Source: Rana temporaria (Eukaryota; Chordata; Amphibia; Anura; Ranidae). Taken from it: 64,000 bases of DNA. The DNA is taken from contig NC_053499.1 in the NCBI RefSeq assembly GCF_905171775.1, positions 145,745,251 to 145,809,250 on the forward strand, written 5' to 3'. A program made the translations under genes and the position numbers. Position 1 is the stretch's first letter. Each line of letters opens with the position of its first letter. Below are positions 34,073 to 47,180 of this stretch, piece after piece. Under the pieces are notes generated by a model, which made no database searches, was not told the DNA's origin, and was given only the letters and a program-made list of their open reading frames with translations.

Positions 34073-35691
34073 GATTCAATTGCCCTGTCCAATTTTCATA
34101 TATCATTAATTAAAAAGAGAGATAGAAAAACACATACAAATAGGAAAAGGAAAATTAACAAAAAAAGGATAGACAAATTATTTTATGTGAAGCAGTATAT
34201 AGGAGATGCCTTCTTTTAAAAAAAAAAAACAATTCAGTAATAAAAGCTTCCATATTTCTGTGCTCTCAAATTCCCTTTATAGCATTCTCTCTTGTTATTA
34301 TATTGAAGTGAATTAGAGTAGAGAATGGAACATCTGCACTGCAGTAAATGTGTATTGTTCAGATTAGATATTTGGGTTTTGCAAACCGCGGGGCTGGTAA
34401 TTTTCTAGACCCACATTTATGGCACACCCTAACACGTTAAGCCTAGCACAGACAATCGGCATTGATGAATTAAGTGCAATTATAACCTTGCTGTGTCTTT
34501 GTTCCTGGCAGCGGCTGTATGTGGTTTGTGTCATTCTTGATGGCAGAGTCACTGAGGATTGGATAACCATATGTTCCTATTCTGGAGAGCTCCTGGGGAG
34601 CCGGTGGGTGATCAGAATAATGTGTTGATGGGTGCTGAAATTCGGATGACAGACAGTAATTTGGTTAGATTGTAATCTGGGAGTACGGCGGGCTGGTTAC
34701 AGCACCTTAATAACTTGCAGAGTTTTCCATCCTGACAGTGACTTCCTGCTCTACTCAAAGCAGCCATAGGGGAGGCCTCAGGCAAACCACCTTTTACATT
34801 GTGAAATGACACCAGCTGATATGCCAGTCACCCTGACAGCCATAGAAAATCTGATTTATTGGAACCTTTACAAAAGAACCACAGTGTAGTTTCTCATAAC
34901 ACCCAATCGGGTGTTTGCTTTCATTTCACAATTTGTACTAGAAAGTTGTATTCTGATTGTCTGTTTGATCTGCACCAATTTTTTTGGTTAACAAAGAAAA
35001 ACAAAATAATAGGCTTCATCATCCTCAGTGATTCAGTTGTATAGGATTGTGAAGGCAAAAATTCAACAGTTTTATTTATTAAAGCAGAATTTCAGGCAAA
35101 CCACTAAATACACAGGGGAAATGAATACTATGTAAGAAAGCTGTTTTACCTGCCAATGGAGTTATATTCAGTCAATCTAGTCCTAAGCAAAGACCTGTCT
35201 GGCAGGAGAGGGGACCTGATTTTTCGTTGCTCAACTTTCAGTAGCACTTACGGATTTTTTCGCTCCCCCAGCCCATGACTGAACAGTGAATGGAGAAGCA
35301 GCAGACCAATACATTTATCTTGCTGACACTCTGCTCTCTCCACCTTTCAGCATGATTCTTGTGAGCACTGCAGTGCATCTCACTGTGTGCTCCTTGTGCT
35401 GCTTCTTCCTCTCCCAGCATATACTCTGTTGTACAGGCAATTGTAAAAGTTCAAAGTCAAATTCAGGTACTTACACTGCTTGGAGTCCAACTTTCAAACA
35501 TCTGACAAAGAAACTTGCCCTAAACAGTCAGTTGGATTCTCTCTCTCTCTCTCTCTCTCTCTGGTTTTATATATATATATAGCTAGGTGAAAATGAAAGT
35601 TGTATAATCTTATTAAATATAAGCTAATTAACAAAAAAAAATAACCCTGCGCTAGTCTGGTATGGAACTCCTGCAACTCAAATCTTGGAAG
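34073..35691. other. No gene recognised; (TC)n tract; low-repeat interval
   Basis: 34360-34810 is non-repetitive with no coding frame and might be a conserved non-coding element. A (TC)n tract lies at about 35538-35562. Confidence 0.35.
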
Positions 35692-35699
35692 GTATAAAG

Positions 35700-35837
35700 C
35701 ATGAGTATTCAAACTATGACCCTCCAGTTGTTCAGGAACTACAATTCCCATCATGCCTAGTCATGTCTGTGTGTTATAATGCCTCGTGGGATGTGTAGTT
35801 CTACAACAGCTGGAGGGCTGTAGTTTGAGGATCCCTG
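35700..35837. mobile_element. 138-bp hAT MITE
   Basis: Ends CATGAGTATTCAAACTATG and TAGTTTGAGGATCCCTG with internal CCCTCCAG/CTGGAGGG pairing. Perfect 8-bp duplication GTATAAAG on both sides (35692-35699, 35838-35845). Confidence 0.88.
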
Positions 35838-35903
35838 GTATAAAGTAATAGAAATGGCTAATGGTGTGCTGTATCTACCTAAGTGTTCAAACATAAAGTA
35901 TAT

Positions 35904-36631
35904 GGCCCAGATTCACATACATTGGCGCATAATTATGCCGCCGTAGCGTATCTTCTTTACGATGCGCCGACGCAAGCATTGGATTCACAAAGCCAGTGCT
36001 GCTAAATCTGCGCTGGGTTTCCAAGTCGTAAGTGGAAGTGGGCATGAGCCATGCTAATGAGGCGTGACCCCATGCAAATGATGGGCCGAGCGACAGACCG
36101 ATACGAATCACCAACTGCGCATCCCCTGGGACGTGGACGCATCCTTCTGCGCATGCTCAGAATCACGTCGGAACAACTGCCTAAGATACGACGGATCACT
36201 GCCTACGGCGTGAACGTAACCTACGCCCAGCCATATTCACGTCCAACGTGAACAACGTAAAATACGACGGCTTGTGTTCCCTGGTCCATACCTTTGCATG
36301 GGTTGAGCCTCATATATAGGGAATAACATTACGCCGGACGTACGACTTACGCAAACCGCGTATATTATGCGCCGGGCGCAAGTACGTTCGTGAATCGGAG
36401 TATCTCCCTCATTTGCATATGTGCATAGAAAATCAATGGGAGCGGCAAATGCGCCCAGAGTAAATATGCGCCCACGATACGACGGCGTAGGCAAGTTACG
36501 CCGGTCGTAGGAAGCCTATTTTTAGGCATATCTTAGTATGTGGGTCGGCGCATAGATACGACGGCGCACATTTGTACTTACGTCTGCGTATCTTGAGATA
36601 CGTCGGCGCAAGTGCTTTGTGAATCCGGGCC
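35904..36631. mobile_element. CpG-rich palindromic MITE, 3-bp target duplication (Harbinger-like)
   Basis: The left end GGCCCAGATTCACA and right end TGTGAATCCGGGCC are inverted repeats flanked by TAT on both sides. The interior is full of TACGACGGCG, GCGCCGACG and similar CpG-rich motifs in both orientations. Related in design to 45769-46478. Confidence 0.8.
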
Positions 36632-36634
36632 TAT

Positions 36635-37380
36635 GTGTGTGTGAACAATATCATAGCAACTTAATGATGCAAATAACAGATGTCAGAACAAATGTATTAT
36701 TCAAAAATGTCTACATGCTAAATATTGTAAGAAATTCCAGTGTGTAAAAAAAATGTTGGCTGAATAGAAAAAGTTCAAGTCCATAAGAAAATCCATACAC
36801 TTAATAAAGGGTATGACAAATGAAAATGGTATTCAACTCCGTGGCTACCAGTTTACAAGAAAAATGGCAAAGTGTTGCATCCACAAGTAAAGAGAGTGGC
36901 CTCTTACCAGATCTGATGGATCCCTAATACAGAGATCTAGGAAGCTTATGCAGGGTGATCACAGGTGTAAAGGTTTCACACAGCGTGTCTTGATACACTT
37001 GCAGGGATAAGCTCCATGTTTTTTAAGATCATGTATGAAAAGGGAGAAGACTCCTAGTGTGAATCATCCAAATTTATTTTAAAAATATATAGATGAACTT
37101 ACATAAAGGTTAAAAAATTGCAGCATGAATGATATCTCTAGTGGTGGTGTCAGTCTGCCAACTAGATGGATATTGTTGCAAGTATTCTCTGATTAGATGT
37201 GTTTCCACACAACTATTGGGAAATGGAGTCTACTGGGAATGAGCTGATTGAAAAAGTAGAAGTTCAGTTATTTAGTTAGAGGCAGGATAGGCCTCTCTAA
37301 AGTTATGGGTTTTCAGAGTAGGAGATTAACAGGCAGATTAGGGTAAGGAGTTTCAGAGGATGAGTCAGGCTCCAGAAAAG
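36635..37380. other. No gene or element recognised
   Basis: AT-rich spacer. Confidence 0.4.
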
Positions 37381-38042
37381 TCCCGGAGGCAAACATGGGA
37401 GGAGATAGAGAAGGAGCTAGAGAGCAGGAGGTCTTGGAAGGAGCAAACAGTTGGGTTGGTATTTTGAGACTAGGTTAGTGATGTAGCTTGGGACAGAGTT
37501 GTTGATGGCTTTGTAGGATGGCTTTGTAGAATATTTTAAATTGCATTCATTGGGTGAGTGGAAGCCAATAGAGGGATTGGCAGAGAGGGGAGTTGCAGAT
37601 GTTGAATAGTTGGCAAGGTGGACCTGGCAGCAGCATTCATGATGGACTGAAGAGGTATAGCCTATGGAAAGGTAAGCTATTGAGGACAGAGGGTAAGATA
37701 GAAGCTTTGTGGTGTCATTGGTTAAGATTTTATTTACTTTTTTACATATTTTGGAGATGTTGTGGAGGTTGAGGTAGCAATATTTGGAGAGTGATTGGTT
37801 GTGGGGCTGAAAGGGTAGTTTGAAATCTATGATCACACCCAGCACCCTGGCATGCTGGGATAGACTGATAGTTGTGCACATGATTTTGACAGCCAATTCA
37901 GGGGAGGGGGGGAAGGAAATATTATGAGTTCACTTTTTGATAGATTGAGTTTGAGGAAGTGGTCTGACATCCATACTGATATGCCTATTGGTAAATTAGT
38001 GATATCCTCTAAATACCAGTTTGTATCCATCCCATCCGCCAT
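37381..38042 (-). pseudogene. Non-LTR retrotransposon RT C-terminal fragment (CR1/L2/Rex-like)
   Basis: Read on the minus strand: WMSDHFLKLNLSKSELIIFP, then ARVLGVIIDFKLPF, HNISKICKK, YKAINNSVPSYI and LVSKYQPN. These are the post-catalytic thumb and C-terminal motifs of vertebrate CR1/L2-type ORF2. The two frames (37833-38042 and 37417-37896) are offset, and the LDYCN motif is degraded, so it is dead. Confidence 0.8.
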
Positions 38043-39017
38043 CCAATTTAAAGTATAGATTAGTGCACATTCTTAAGTTCTTGCACAGTAGCAGTTGGAT
38101 AATGAGAGCAGCCAGTTGGCACTCAGCGGGAACAGAGATCAACGTGATTAAAACATCCTCAACCGCAGCCTATTCACGGCATACATTACCGCAGTGTATA
38201 CACTGGGGAAGGAGCAATTACAGTCTGGAAGAATGCAGTTTCCTGCCCATCACATTCCTGTGTAGAGAATTATCAATTATACCATGATGTATTTAATCAG
38301 AGGCTCCAGGCCTTTGCAATTGTTCATTCAGCGACAACGCTTTATTTAAACTTTGCTTAAGCTAAACAACTGGAAATTACAAGCTCTTTGAAGTTTCACA
38401 AATGTAAGGGAGTTAATTAAACTAATTAAGACAAAAGAAAAAGCCATGCCATTCCATAAGCAGGACAATGCCAAACAAAAGCTTGAGTTTCATCCTGCCG
38501 GTATTGAAAAGCAGTACAGCAGACTGTTGTGCTGAGGTCCCTGTGTGACCCCCAGTATGGGGTTGCGTGGTCCATGTGTGCTCATGGGTAAGGAGTATAA
38601 TTAAACATGGTTCCATGCAATGCTGCTTGGGAGTTTTATAAGTTATATCTTTTTTTTCTAGTGAAATTAGAGATTCCCCTTAAGTGATTAATCGGCCCAT
38701 TCTTTTTGCATCCTACTACGTGCCACCAATTAACACATGCCTGGTGTCGGTCAGTATGTGAAGACCCACCAGAGCGACTTTACCGAAGAGCACAATCCAA
38801 GGCTTGCTGTGAATAACTTTGACATTTGCTTGTGCTCTCAACCAAACTATCAAATCATCAAATAGCTGATATAATTGATCACATGTACCAAACCATGGCA
38901 ACTACAAATCAATCAGACTAAGATGGCAGCCTTCTTGGCTTAAAAAGCCAGGAAGGTTTAGTTCTGCTTTAACATAATCATTGTTGGGCATCATAATTTA
39001 TGAGAATTGCGCAATTG
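38043..39017. other. No gene recognised; possible conserved element at 38240-38450
   Basis: 38240-38450 is low-repeat and holds AT cores such as GAGTTAATTAAACTAATTAAG. The rest shows nothing identifiable. Confidence 0.3.
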
Positions 39018-39019
39018 CT

Positions 39020-40015
39020 TTAACTACTTCTGGACTGCCGCACGCCGATATACGTTGGCTGTTTGAAGAGGGATATCTTTGTTATGGCAGCAGCTAGCTG
39101 CCATAACCCAGGTATCCTCCTCTTCATCCGGCGGTCCGGTTTCCGATAATAGTGGTGTCTGCAGTGGATTCACAGCGAGATCACTTTTATCGGGGCGAGA
39201 GAGGGGCCACTCTTTCATGCCCTCCGCTGCTTACCGGAGCCGTCGGCAGCGGCGGAGGCGATCGGGTCCTCTTACTGGCTGGGTACGGAGACAAGTGAGA
39301 GGAAGATGGCCCTCACCCGTCTCCATACCATAGCAGGGTGGAAGCGGCGTGAAAACGTCACTTCCGCCCATTGCTCTTAAAGGGCCATTTTTTAATTGCA
39401 TTTTAGTGTATATATGATATCTGTGTTTTTTTTTTTACCCCAGATCTCGTATTTAGGAGGTCCCGTCATGCTTTTTTTTCTATTACAAGGGATGTTTACA
39501 TTCCTTGTAATAGGAGTAAAAGTGACACCATTTTTTATTTAATTTTGTTGAAAGAACAGTCAAAAAAAATAAAAAAAGGTAAAATAAATAAGAAAAATAA
39601 ATAAATGCGCCCGTCCCGCCGAGCTTGCGTGCAGAAGCGAATGCATATGTGAGCACATATGAAAAGGTTAAGGGTAAAAGTTTGTCGCCATTCCATGAGT
39701 GTGTGCAATATTGAAGCGTGTAATGTTGGGTTTCAATTTACTCGGTGTAACATTATCTTTCACAATATAAAACAAATTTGGCTAACTTTACTGTTGTCTT
39801 ATTTTTTAACTCAAAAAGTGTATTTGTAAGACCGCTGCGCAAATACGGTGTAACTTAAAGTATTGCAATGGCCGCCATTATATTCTCTAGGGTGTTAGAA
39901 ACAAAATTTACAATGTTTGGGGGTTCTAAGTAATTTTCTAGCAAAAAAAAAGAAAACAGTTTTCAACTTGTAAAAAAACAAATATCAGAAAGAGGCTTGG
40001 TCCTTAAGTGGTTAA
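39020..40015. mobile_element. TTAA-flanked element
   Basis: Begins TTAACTACTTCTGGACTGCCG and ends TCCTTAAGTGGTTAA. The ends are imperfect inverted repeats bounded by TTAA. The interior contains AGACCGCTGCGCAAATACG, echoed at about 55583-55605. No transposase. Confidence 0.65.
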
Positions 40016-40156
40016 ATATATATATATATACATATTTTTTTTACAAATTATAAAATGTTTACCCTAAAAGAAAGCTCAAGTTAAAATGTTTAATGTTATT
40101 TAACTTTAGTTAAACACATTAATATTGCTTCCTGCGGTGAATACATTTACATATTA

Positions 40157-40409
40157 TGCCCCTTTCACACGGGATTTTCGATCATGTCCACCTGTCAGTT
40201 TTTTTTTAGGCGGACCTGATCTCCTGTGGGGCGTGACATGTCCGCTCCTGTCCGTGACCCTATTTTCCATCCATCTGGCAGATGGGTCAAATGAATATGG
40301 ACATGCGGTCTGTTTTCATCCGATCTCCCCATAGAGTAGAGTGGGACTCTGATAGGTCCATCTCTGCACAGTGAGCGGAGATGGACCTGTCTCCCACCCA
40401 CCTGGAGCT
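40157..40409. mobile_element. MITE left part, broken at the Tc1 junction
   Basis: Starts CCCCTTTCACACGGG, like the end at 53961. The right end is missing where Tc1-like sequence begins near 40410. Confidence 0.45.
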
Positions 40410-41446
40410 CCATGCAAGATTTTGCCTCATGGGGTGAGGATGATCATGAGAAAAGTGAGGGATTACCCCAGAACTACACAGGAGGAGCTTGGGAATGATC
40501 TCAAGGCAGTTGGGACCACAGTCACCAAACAAACCATTGGTAACACAATACACCGCCATAGATTAAAATCCTGCAGTGTCCGCAAGGCCCCCCTTCTTAA
40601 GAAGGCACATGTACAGGCCTGTCTGAAGTTTGCCAACGAACATCTAAATGGCTCAAAGAAGGATTGGGAGAAAGTGCTGTGGTCAGATGAGACCATAATT
40701 AAGCTCTTTAGCATTATATCGACTCGCCGTGTTTAGAGGAAGAAAAATGCTGACTATGACCCTAAGAACACCATCCCTACAGACAATCATGGAGGTGGAA
40801 ACATTATGCTTTGGGGCGGTTTCTCTGCTAAAAGGTACAGGCCGAGTTTGCTGCATTGAGAGGCCAATGGACGGGGGCCATGTATTATAAAATCTTGGAT
40901 TGGAATCTTCTTCCCTCTGACAGAACACTGAAGATGGGTCGTAGATGGGTCTTCCAGCATGACAATGACCCAAAACATACCACCAAGGCGACAAAGGAGT
41001 GGCTCAAGAAGAAGCACATTAAGGTCATGGAGTGGCCTAGCCAGTCTCCAGACCTTAATCCTATAGAAAATGTATGGAGGGAGCTGAAACTGCGTTGCCA
41101 AGTGACAGCTTTAAGGATTTAGAGAAGATCTGTAGAGAGGACCAAAATCCCTCATGAGATGTGTGCAAACCTGGTAAACAACTACAAGAAATGTCTTGCT
41201 TCGTGCTTGCCAACAAGGATTTCTCCACCAATGTTTTGCTTGGGGATCAAATACCTATTTTACTCATTAAACTGCATCTCCATTTATAACATTTGTATCA
41301 TGTGTTTTTTCTGGATTTTTGGTTGATATTCTGTCTCTATCATTTCAAATACACCTTTGATAAAAATGATAGACCCTTAATTTCTTTGTAAGTAGGCAAA
41401 CTTACAAAATCTGCAGGGGATCAAATAATAATTTTTTCCCACTGTA
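40410..41446 (+). pseudogene. Tc1-like transposase, 5'-truncated and disrupted
   Basis: The first frame gives RTTQEELGNDLKAVGTTVTK and LWSDET (first catalytic D). A stop at 40736 and frame changes follow; from 40856 the frame gives FQHDNDPKHT (second D) and SPDLNPIENVW (E), the DD34E catalytic set of Tc1. The N-terminal DNA-binding part is lost. The 3' end matches a Tc1 terminal repeat (CTGCAGGGGATCAAATAAT ... CCCACTGTA at 41446). Not functional. Confidence 0.88.
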
Positions 41447-42074
41447 TCATCACTTTCAAGCCTTCAAATAGGTCATAGCTGTGCAACACCATGGCAACTG
41501 CAGACCTAAATAGAGGATGAGATGGTGTAGTCCTTGGAGACTAGGAGCAATTAGTTCAATTTTATCTTCAGTAGTGTGTTGTCCTAAAACTCATCTTTCT
41601 GGCTGGTACAAATGGGCTTTATTTTAGCTAGGACTAGTTTGTGTGCTAACGTAGACAACATATTGACAACACTCTATTAGTATGTTCTGTAGTTAAAAGT
41701 TGGAGATACCACAGAAAACTTAGGCTAAACAATCCCATCAGAGCACAGAACATACCCTGTTCACCTCATCCAATAAATATGTCCCTCAGAATCAGATATA
41801 GCCAGAGGAGGTCTGCAAAACATAAATCGTGCAAACATGGATGTGGACACCAGAGGAAAAAAAGCCATGACCCTATAAATAACTGCACACCATTTAATCT
41901 CTAGGTAATAAAATCCTCTAAGTGTTTTTTCACTCAGATTTGTTCTGGACTATTGGCAGATGACCCCCAAGTGCAGATACATGGGAGGGCACAAAATAAA
42001 GTACAGACTGGTCCAGAGAAATGATTTTTATTTGCAACTGAACGTATATTTACACAGAACAATAATTTCTCTTA
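41447..42074. other. No gene or element recognised
   Basis: Nothing supportable. Confidence 0.4.
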
Positions 42075-42505
42075 GGCCGCGTACACACGACCGGTTCATC
42101 CGATGAGAATGGTCCGACGGACCATTTTCATCGGTCCACCGCTGAAGTGGCCTGATGGTCCGATGTGCGTACACACCATCAGTTCAAAATCTGATTGGGT
42201 CAGAATGCGGTGACGTAAAACACACGACGTGCTGAAATTTTTTTTCAATGCTTTCCAGTTCAATGCTTCCAAGCATGCGTCGACTTGATTCTGAGCATGC
42301 GCGGGTTTTGAACCGATGCTTTTGTGTACTAACCATCGGTTTGGACCGATCGGTCAGCGGTCCATTGGTTCGATTTTAAAGCAAGTTTTAAAATTTTGGT
42401 CCAAAGGACAAAAGACCGATGGGCCGTACACACAGTCGGTTTGGACCGATGAAACTGAACTTCGGTCCATTCTCATCGGTTTTGACCGACCGTGTGTACG
42501 CGGCC
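42075..42505. mobile_element. Palindromic MITE with GGCCGCGTACACACG ends
   Basis: The left end GGCCGCGTACACACGA and right end CGTGTGTACGCGGCC form near-perfect inverted repeats; the interior alternates CCGATGAGAATGG and its complement. Closely related to 1974-2274. Confidence 0.85.
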
Positions 42506-42508
42506 TCA

Positions 42509-43927
42509 TAGAGGTACCCTCCAGTCAAATATGAGATTGCATTCATACTGACTACTTCAATGATACTTTGTTTTGAATGTATTTGACCTGTCACTTTGTC
42601 TGTATCGTCCAGAGCTGAATCTGATTGTGTGAACAGCTTATTGTGTTTCCTGATTCCAGCACCTCCTTCTCTGTAAATCCAGTGCAGCCTCATGTGACAA
42701 GAGGATGTGTCTGTCCATAAACAATATGATGAACTTGGTGAACCTAGCTGCAGTTGTGTATATATATTATATTTTATTTAGAGTCCCCTGAATAGAATTT
42801 ATCTTTTTAAAATTATTGTTTCATCAAAAAGCAGTTCACTGACAGACTATGAATGTTGCGTAGAGCAGTGGTTCTCAACATATCAACATCCTTTAAATGC
42901 AAAATCTTGAATCACCCCAGGTGAATTATACCTTTATTTTTTTCAGGATAAATTTGGCCTTCATTTGGTGGTTCATATGAATAGTTTATTTCCTGTTTTT
43001 TTTTAATCATAAGAAATCTGGCCCAATATAGTAAAAATTGTAAAAAAAACTAAAAAAAGTTTATCTGTATATTTTATGCCATTACCATGATCCATCACCT
43101 AGCATGCGTGATGATACCATATATGTGGGTATCGTTTGTTGTTTGTACATGTAGTAGGGCCCAGAAAAATCTAAATATACTGACACTATGTGTTAAAAAA
43201 AGAAAATATGCTGTAGATATATATTTGCTGAAACCTCATGTGCTACATTACTACAATAATGTTAGACTTGGCTACTTTTAAATATATTATTTTATAATAA
43301 ATGAATAGAAGGGATTCCACAAGATCTCATATGACTCTTGTGACATCATGGCTGCCCCTGCTATTAGGGCTCCTGCGGTATCTGTTTGTGGTTCAGCTGC
43401 TGGGGCTTCTTGTTGATTGTTTATCATGGCTGTCAAAGACCCAAAATACAGACACCAACAACATTAGCCGAATAAGTCACTGCAGGAAATTGTGATTTGT
43501 GAACCCCTAACCTCATCGGAGCAAAAGATGAAAAGTAAAAAACCAAACCGCAAGAGGCTTCAGTTCTGCAGGAAAAAAAATACAGACATGGTTTACAGCA
43601 GGCCAAAACAAATAATAAATCACCGACTGTGGAGACTGCAGGCTACCAGAGAGGAAAGTCTTTAGATTAACCCATTCAAAGCTGTATGTTACCTACCATA
43701 TCTCATAAGAGAGTTAACCAATGAAAACATACAAGCAGGGACGACTCTTAAAACCCCTTTGTAGAAGAGAGAAGGGTCAGGGTATAACACTAATGTATGT
43801 TAGCAAAAGATCTTGTTCTGCGAGTTCTGAAGCTGATATTTGTCTCAGACTTGTTTATCCATCTGTGGACGTTCTTAGACTCAACCAGCTTATACATGCA
43901 TCACAACTCCCTATGCCTGGTTCAGTA
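42509..43927. other. No gene or element recognised
   Basis: AT-rich; an old hAT end may lie near 42880 (GTGGTTCTCAACATATC). Confidence 0.35.
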
Positions 43928-43935
43928 TTCTAGCC

Positions 43936-44320
43936 CAAGGGGTCTCCAAACTTTTGAAAAAAAATAACAGTTTACTGTCCTTCTAACTTTAGTGGGGGGG
44001 GGGGGGGCTAGACTGTGGCCAGTGGGAGTAAAAAATGCCCTGGCATTGGTTGGAGTAAACTATGCCATAGGCTTGGTGGTCGGTGGGAGTAAAATAATTA
44101 CATCATTGGTGTCAGTGGGAGTAAAACATTTACATAATTGGAATTAGTACGATGCCCAATCACTGGTGTCAGTGGGAGGAATAGTGCCCCATAATTGAAG
44201 TCAGTGGGAGAATAAGTTCCCAACAGCCTCATATCAGTGAAAGGAATAGTTCCCAGAGGGACAAATAAAGGCAATAAAAGGGCCAAACCTGGCCCATGGG
44301 CCACAGTTTGGAGATTTCTG
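43936..44320. mobile_element. hAT MITE with internal minisatellite, relative of 269-1440
   Basis: The left end CAAGGGGTCTCCAAACTTTT and right end CACAGTTTGGAGATTTCTG match the ends of 269-1440. The flanks TTCTAGCC (43928-43935) and GTCTAGCC (44321-44328) agree at 7 of 8 bases. The interior is a degenerate tandem of TTGGTGTCAGTGGGAGTAAAA, a different unit from that in 269-1440. Confidence 0.8.
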
Positions 44321-44328
44321 GTCTAGCC

Positions 44329-45768
44329 AATCAAAACGTGAAACCTTTTCAAATTCGAGACACACAGAAAATAGCCAATAGCATTTGAGAAGGGGAGGGA
44401 TCGTATTACATGCAACCTGTTCATTTTTTCACCTTCTCTTGATTAACAAATTGCAGGTTTTCCACATTCATTGTGTACCACACATTATATTCATACTTGG
44501 TGCAGGATAATATAACACAACTTTGTATTCCGACTGCTACAACCTTCGTGTGTAGTAAAAACGATTGACCACACCATGTTATGTTGGAGAGACAGAGATC
44601 TCAGGCCATGAGAAGAGAACTGTTAATCCGCAAGGTTTCACTAGATCAGGAAAAAAGGCATTAGGGTTCGGTATTTTCCGGGCAGTTCATCTTTCACTGT
44701 GTGGTGACACTGGTGATACGGTGGATTGTCAGCAAGCCTCATATTACTGGGTAATCATTCATTTGCAGTGAACCCCTGTGGATTAAATAGGCTCAATTGG
44801 ATGACTCTGCCAGTAAAATATTCCATTTTCCAGGGCCTTGCTGTTATGGTTCCAGTCCATTAAGCTGACACTGGGAGCTGGCACTGACGACTGAAATGTT
44901 TGACTCATCGGATAATGCATCACTGACTGTAGCCAAAACAGAGATACTCATAGCGAGCATGTGCTGCACGCTGTGCAAGGAAACATCATTTGTAAGGCGT
45001 GATGCAGCTCCTGTACATTCCAGCACATGGTAACATAATCTGCGGATGAAGCCATGTAATGACAGCTCAGCAGGGGCCATGCTGCATGCATGCACCCAGA
45101 ATTAAAAGAGAACTCTTCTTTTGGTTTGTCGTAGTCGTGGCTCTATCTAGTAAAAAATTATACAAAATGTAGCTGTTGCACAATTAACCCCCTCCCTCTA
45201 AACTTCATCACACTTGCTTTATTTGGGGAAAAGTATACAGCTGGGAGAAACCTCTGGCTCAGGTATGGCTACAGATTATAGCAAATTGCCAAAAAAAAAA
45301 TAGGTACAGTCTACTGCTGAGCCAGTTTGTTGATGTACCATAATGTACCAAACAATCACAAATGGCTACAAATATTTTTATTAAATAAGAATGTAGGAAA
45401 GCTTTTATTTTAATAAAGAATTTTTAGGTAAATGTTCCGTTATTCAATTAAGGGATATCATAACATTTAGGAAAAGGGATTAAATGGTATACTTGACCTG
45501 GATAAATGACATAGGGCGTGGGACAAACTATCAATTGCTGTGCTCTTCCTGGAAATTATGGAGTTCTGCTTTATGGCACAGTGTAGAGAGGAAGTTATAG
45601 CCAGTATGCAATGCGAGCTCCGTCTCCTACACATTACTCATGCCAATATCAATGTTGGCTGCTTTATTTATTCTGGTGAACCATAAACAATATTAAACAC
45701 CTTATTTTTATCCTAGAAGAGTTTTGTAAAAAGGTTTAGACTCTTTGGAAGTTCTTGTTGCACATATA
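44329..45768. other. No gene recognised; possible conserved element at 44760-45110
   Basis: 44760-45110 is low-repeat with ATGCAT-type motifs and balanced composition. No coding frame is convincing. The rest is AT-rich spacer. Confidence 0.3.
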
Positions 45769-46478
45769 GGGGCAGATCCACAAAAGGATTACGCCGGCGT
45801 ATCTATTGATACACCGGCGTAATTAAAAATTTCCTGCGTCGTATCTTTGTTTTGTATCCACAAAACAAGATACAACGGCATCTGGGATCGATCCGACAGG
45901 CGTACGTCTTAGTACGCTGTCGGATCTAAGCTGCAATTTTTCGGCGCCGAGTATGCAAATTAGCTAGTTACGGCGATCCACGAATGTACGTCGGCCCGAC
46001 GCATTTTTTTACAACATTTTCGTTCGGCTTTTTCCGGCGTATAGTTAAAGGTGCTATATGGTGGCGTACTCAATGTTAAGTATGGCCGTCGTTCCCGCGT
46101 ACAATTTTGAATTTTTAAAGTCGTTTGTGTAAGTCGTTTGCGAATAGGAATTTGCGTAGAATGACGTCACCGTCGTAAGCATTGGCTTCTTCCGGTCAAA
46201 TTTCGAGCATGCGCACTGGGATACCCCCAGGGACGGCGCATGCGCAGTTAAAAAAAACATAGTTTACGTCGGGTCACGACGTATTAACATAAACACGCCC
46301 CCATTACATCCATTTCAATTTCGCGTCCTTACACCGCAAGAGATACACTACGCCGCCGTAACTTACGGCGCAAATCCGTTGAGGATTCAAAACAAAAAAA
46401 GTAAGTTACAGCGGCGTAGTGTATCTTAGAAACGCTACGCCCGGCGCAATAATGCGCCATTGTACGTGGATCTACCCC
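45769..46478. mobile_element. CpG-rich palindromic MITE, 3-bp target duplication
   Basis: The left end GGGGCAGATCCACAAA and right end TACGTGGATCTACCCC are inverted repeats flanked by ATA on each side. TACGCCGGCGTATC-type motifs appear on both strands. Same construction as 35904-36631. Confidence 0.8.
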
Positions 46479-46952
46479 ATAATGTTTACAGTGTAAGCAA
46501 AGCCTGGAGTCACATCACCATCTAAGAGTACATAGTTAAAAGTCAGACAAAGGCTGTCAGCTTACATACGAATTTAAACTTTTCATTATTACAAGTATCT
46601 GCCACATTTATCACCTTTATGCTTATTGACATTAAAGCATAACACCTGACAAAAATGCATTACATATGTGAGCTGTTTGACTTGCCAAATATTTGTAATT
46701 CTGTTCAGCTAGCCGTGTGATTCACACACCATCACCATGCCGCATAGCCAAATGATATCATTCTTCTGTCCCTGGTTCCTGAAATGTGAAGAAGACTTCC
46801 CTTCCAGACAGAAATGTCCTGCATATTGTGCTGTACACTGCAGTACACTGTTGTGTGTTGCACCTGATAATATGCAATTAGTCACAAACTGGGTAGTTGA
46901 TCATCTGCACTATCTACATGTTTAAGGAGGGTGTAAGCCTAAAAATAAGTCT

Positions 46953-47178
46953 AAAGCTGGCCATAGGTGGATCGAAATTCATCCGGTTCAGCAGGAAGCA
47001 GCCCTTCCCAACTCAACAGAAGATGATAGCTTGATCGACTTCGGTCAACCGGACAAGTTGGAAATCTTTTGTTAATCCGGTAGCCAATCGGTGTATTCTG
47101 ACAGTGGCAGTTTTTGCTGTCAAAGTACAATATCCTGTAGGGGGAGGTAAGTGTTCATCAGCTCATCTATGGCCAGCT
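46953..47178. mobile_element. MITE with AAGCTGGCCATAG ends
   Basis: The left end AAGCTGGCCATAGGTGG and right end CATCTATGGCCAGCTTAA are inverted repeats; the middle holds ATCCGGTT/AACCGGA pairs. Confidence 0.75.
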
Positions 47179-47180
47179 TA

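Noticed and set aside
36237..36494. Short frames within CpG-rich MITEs
   Set aside because: Accidental frames in palindromic non-coding elements.
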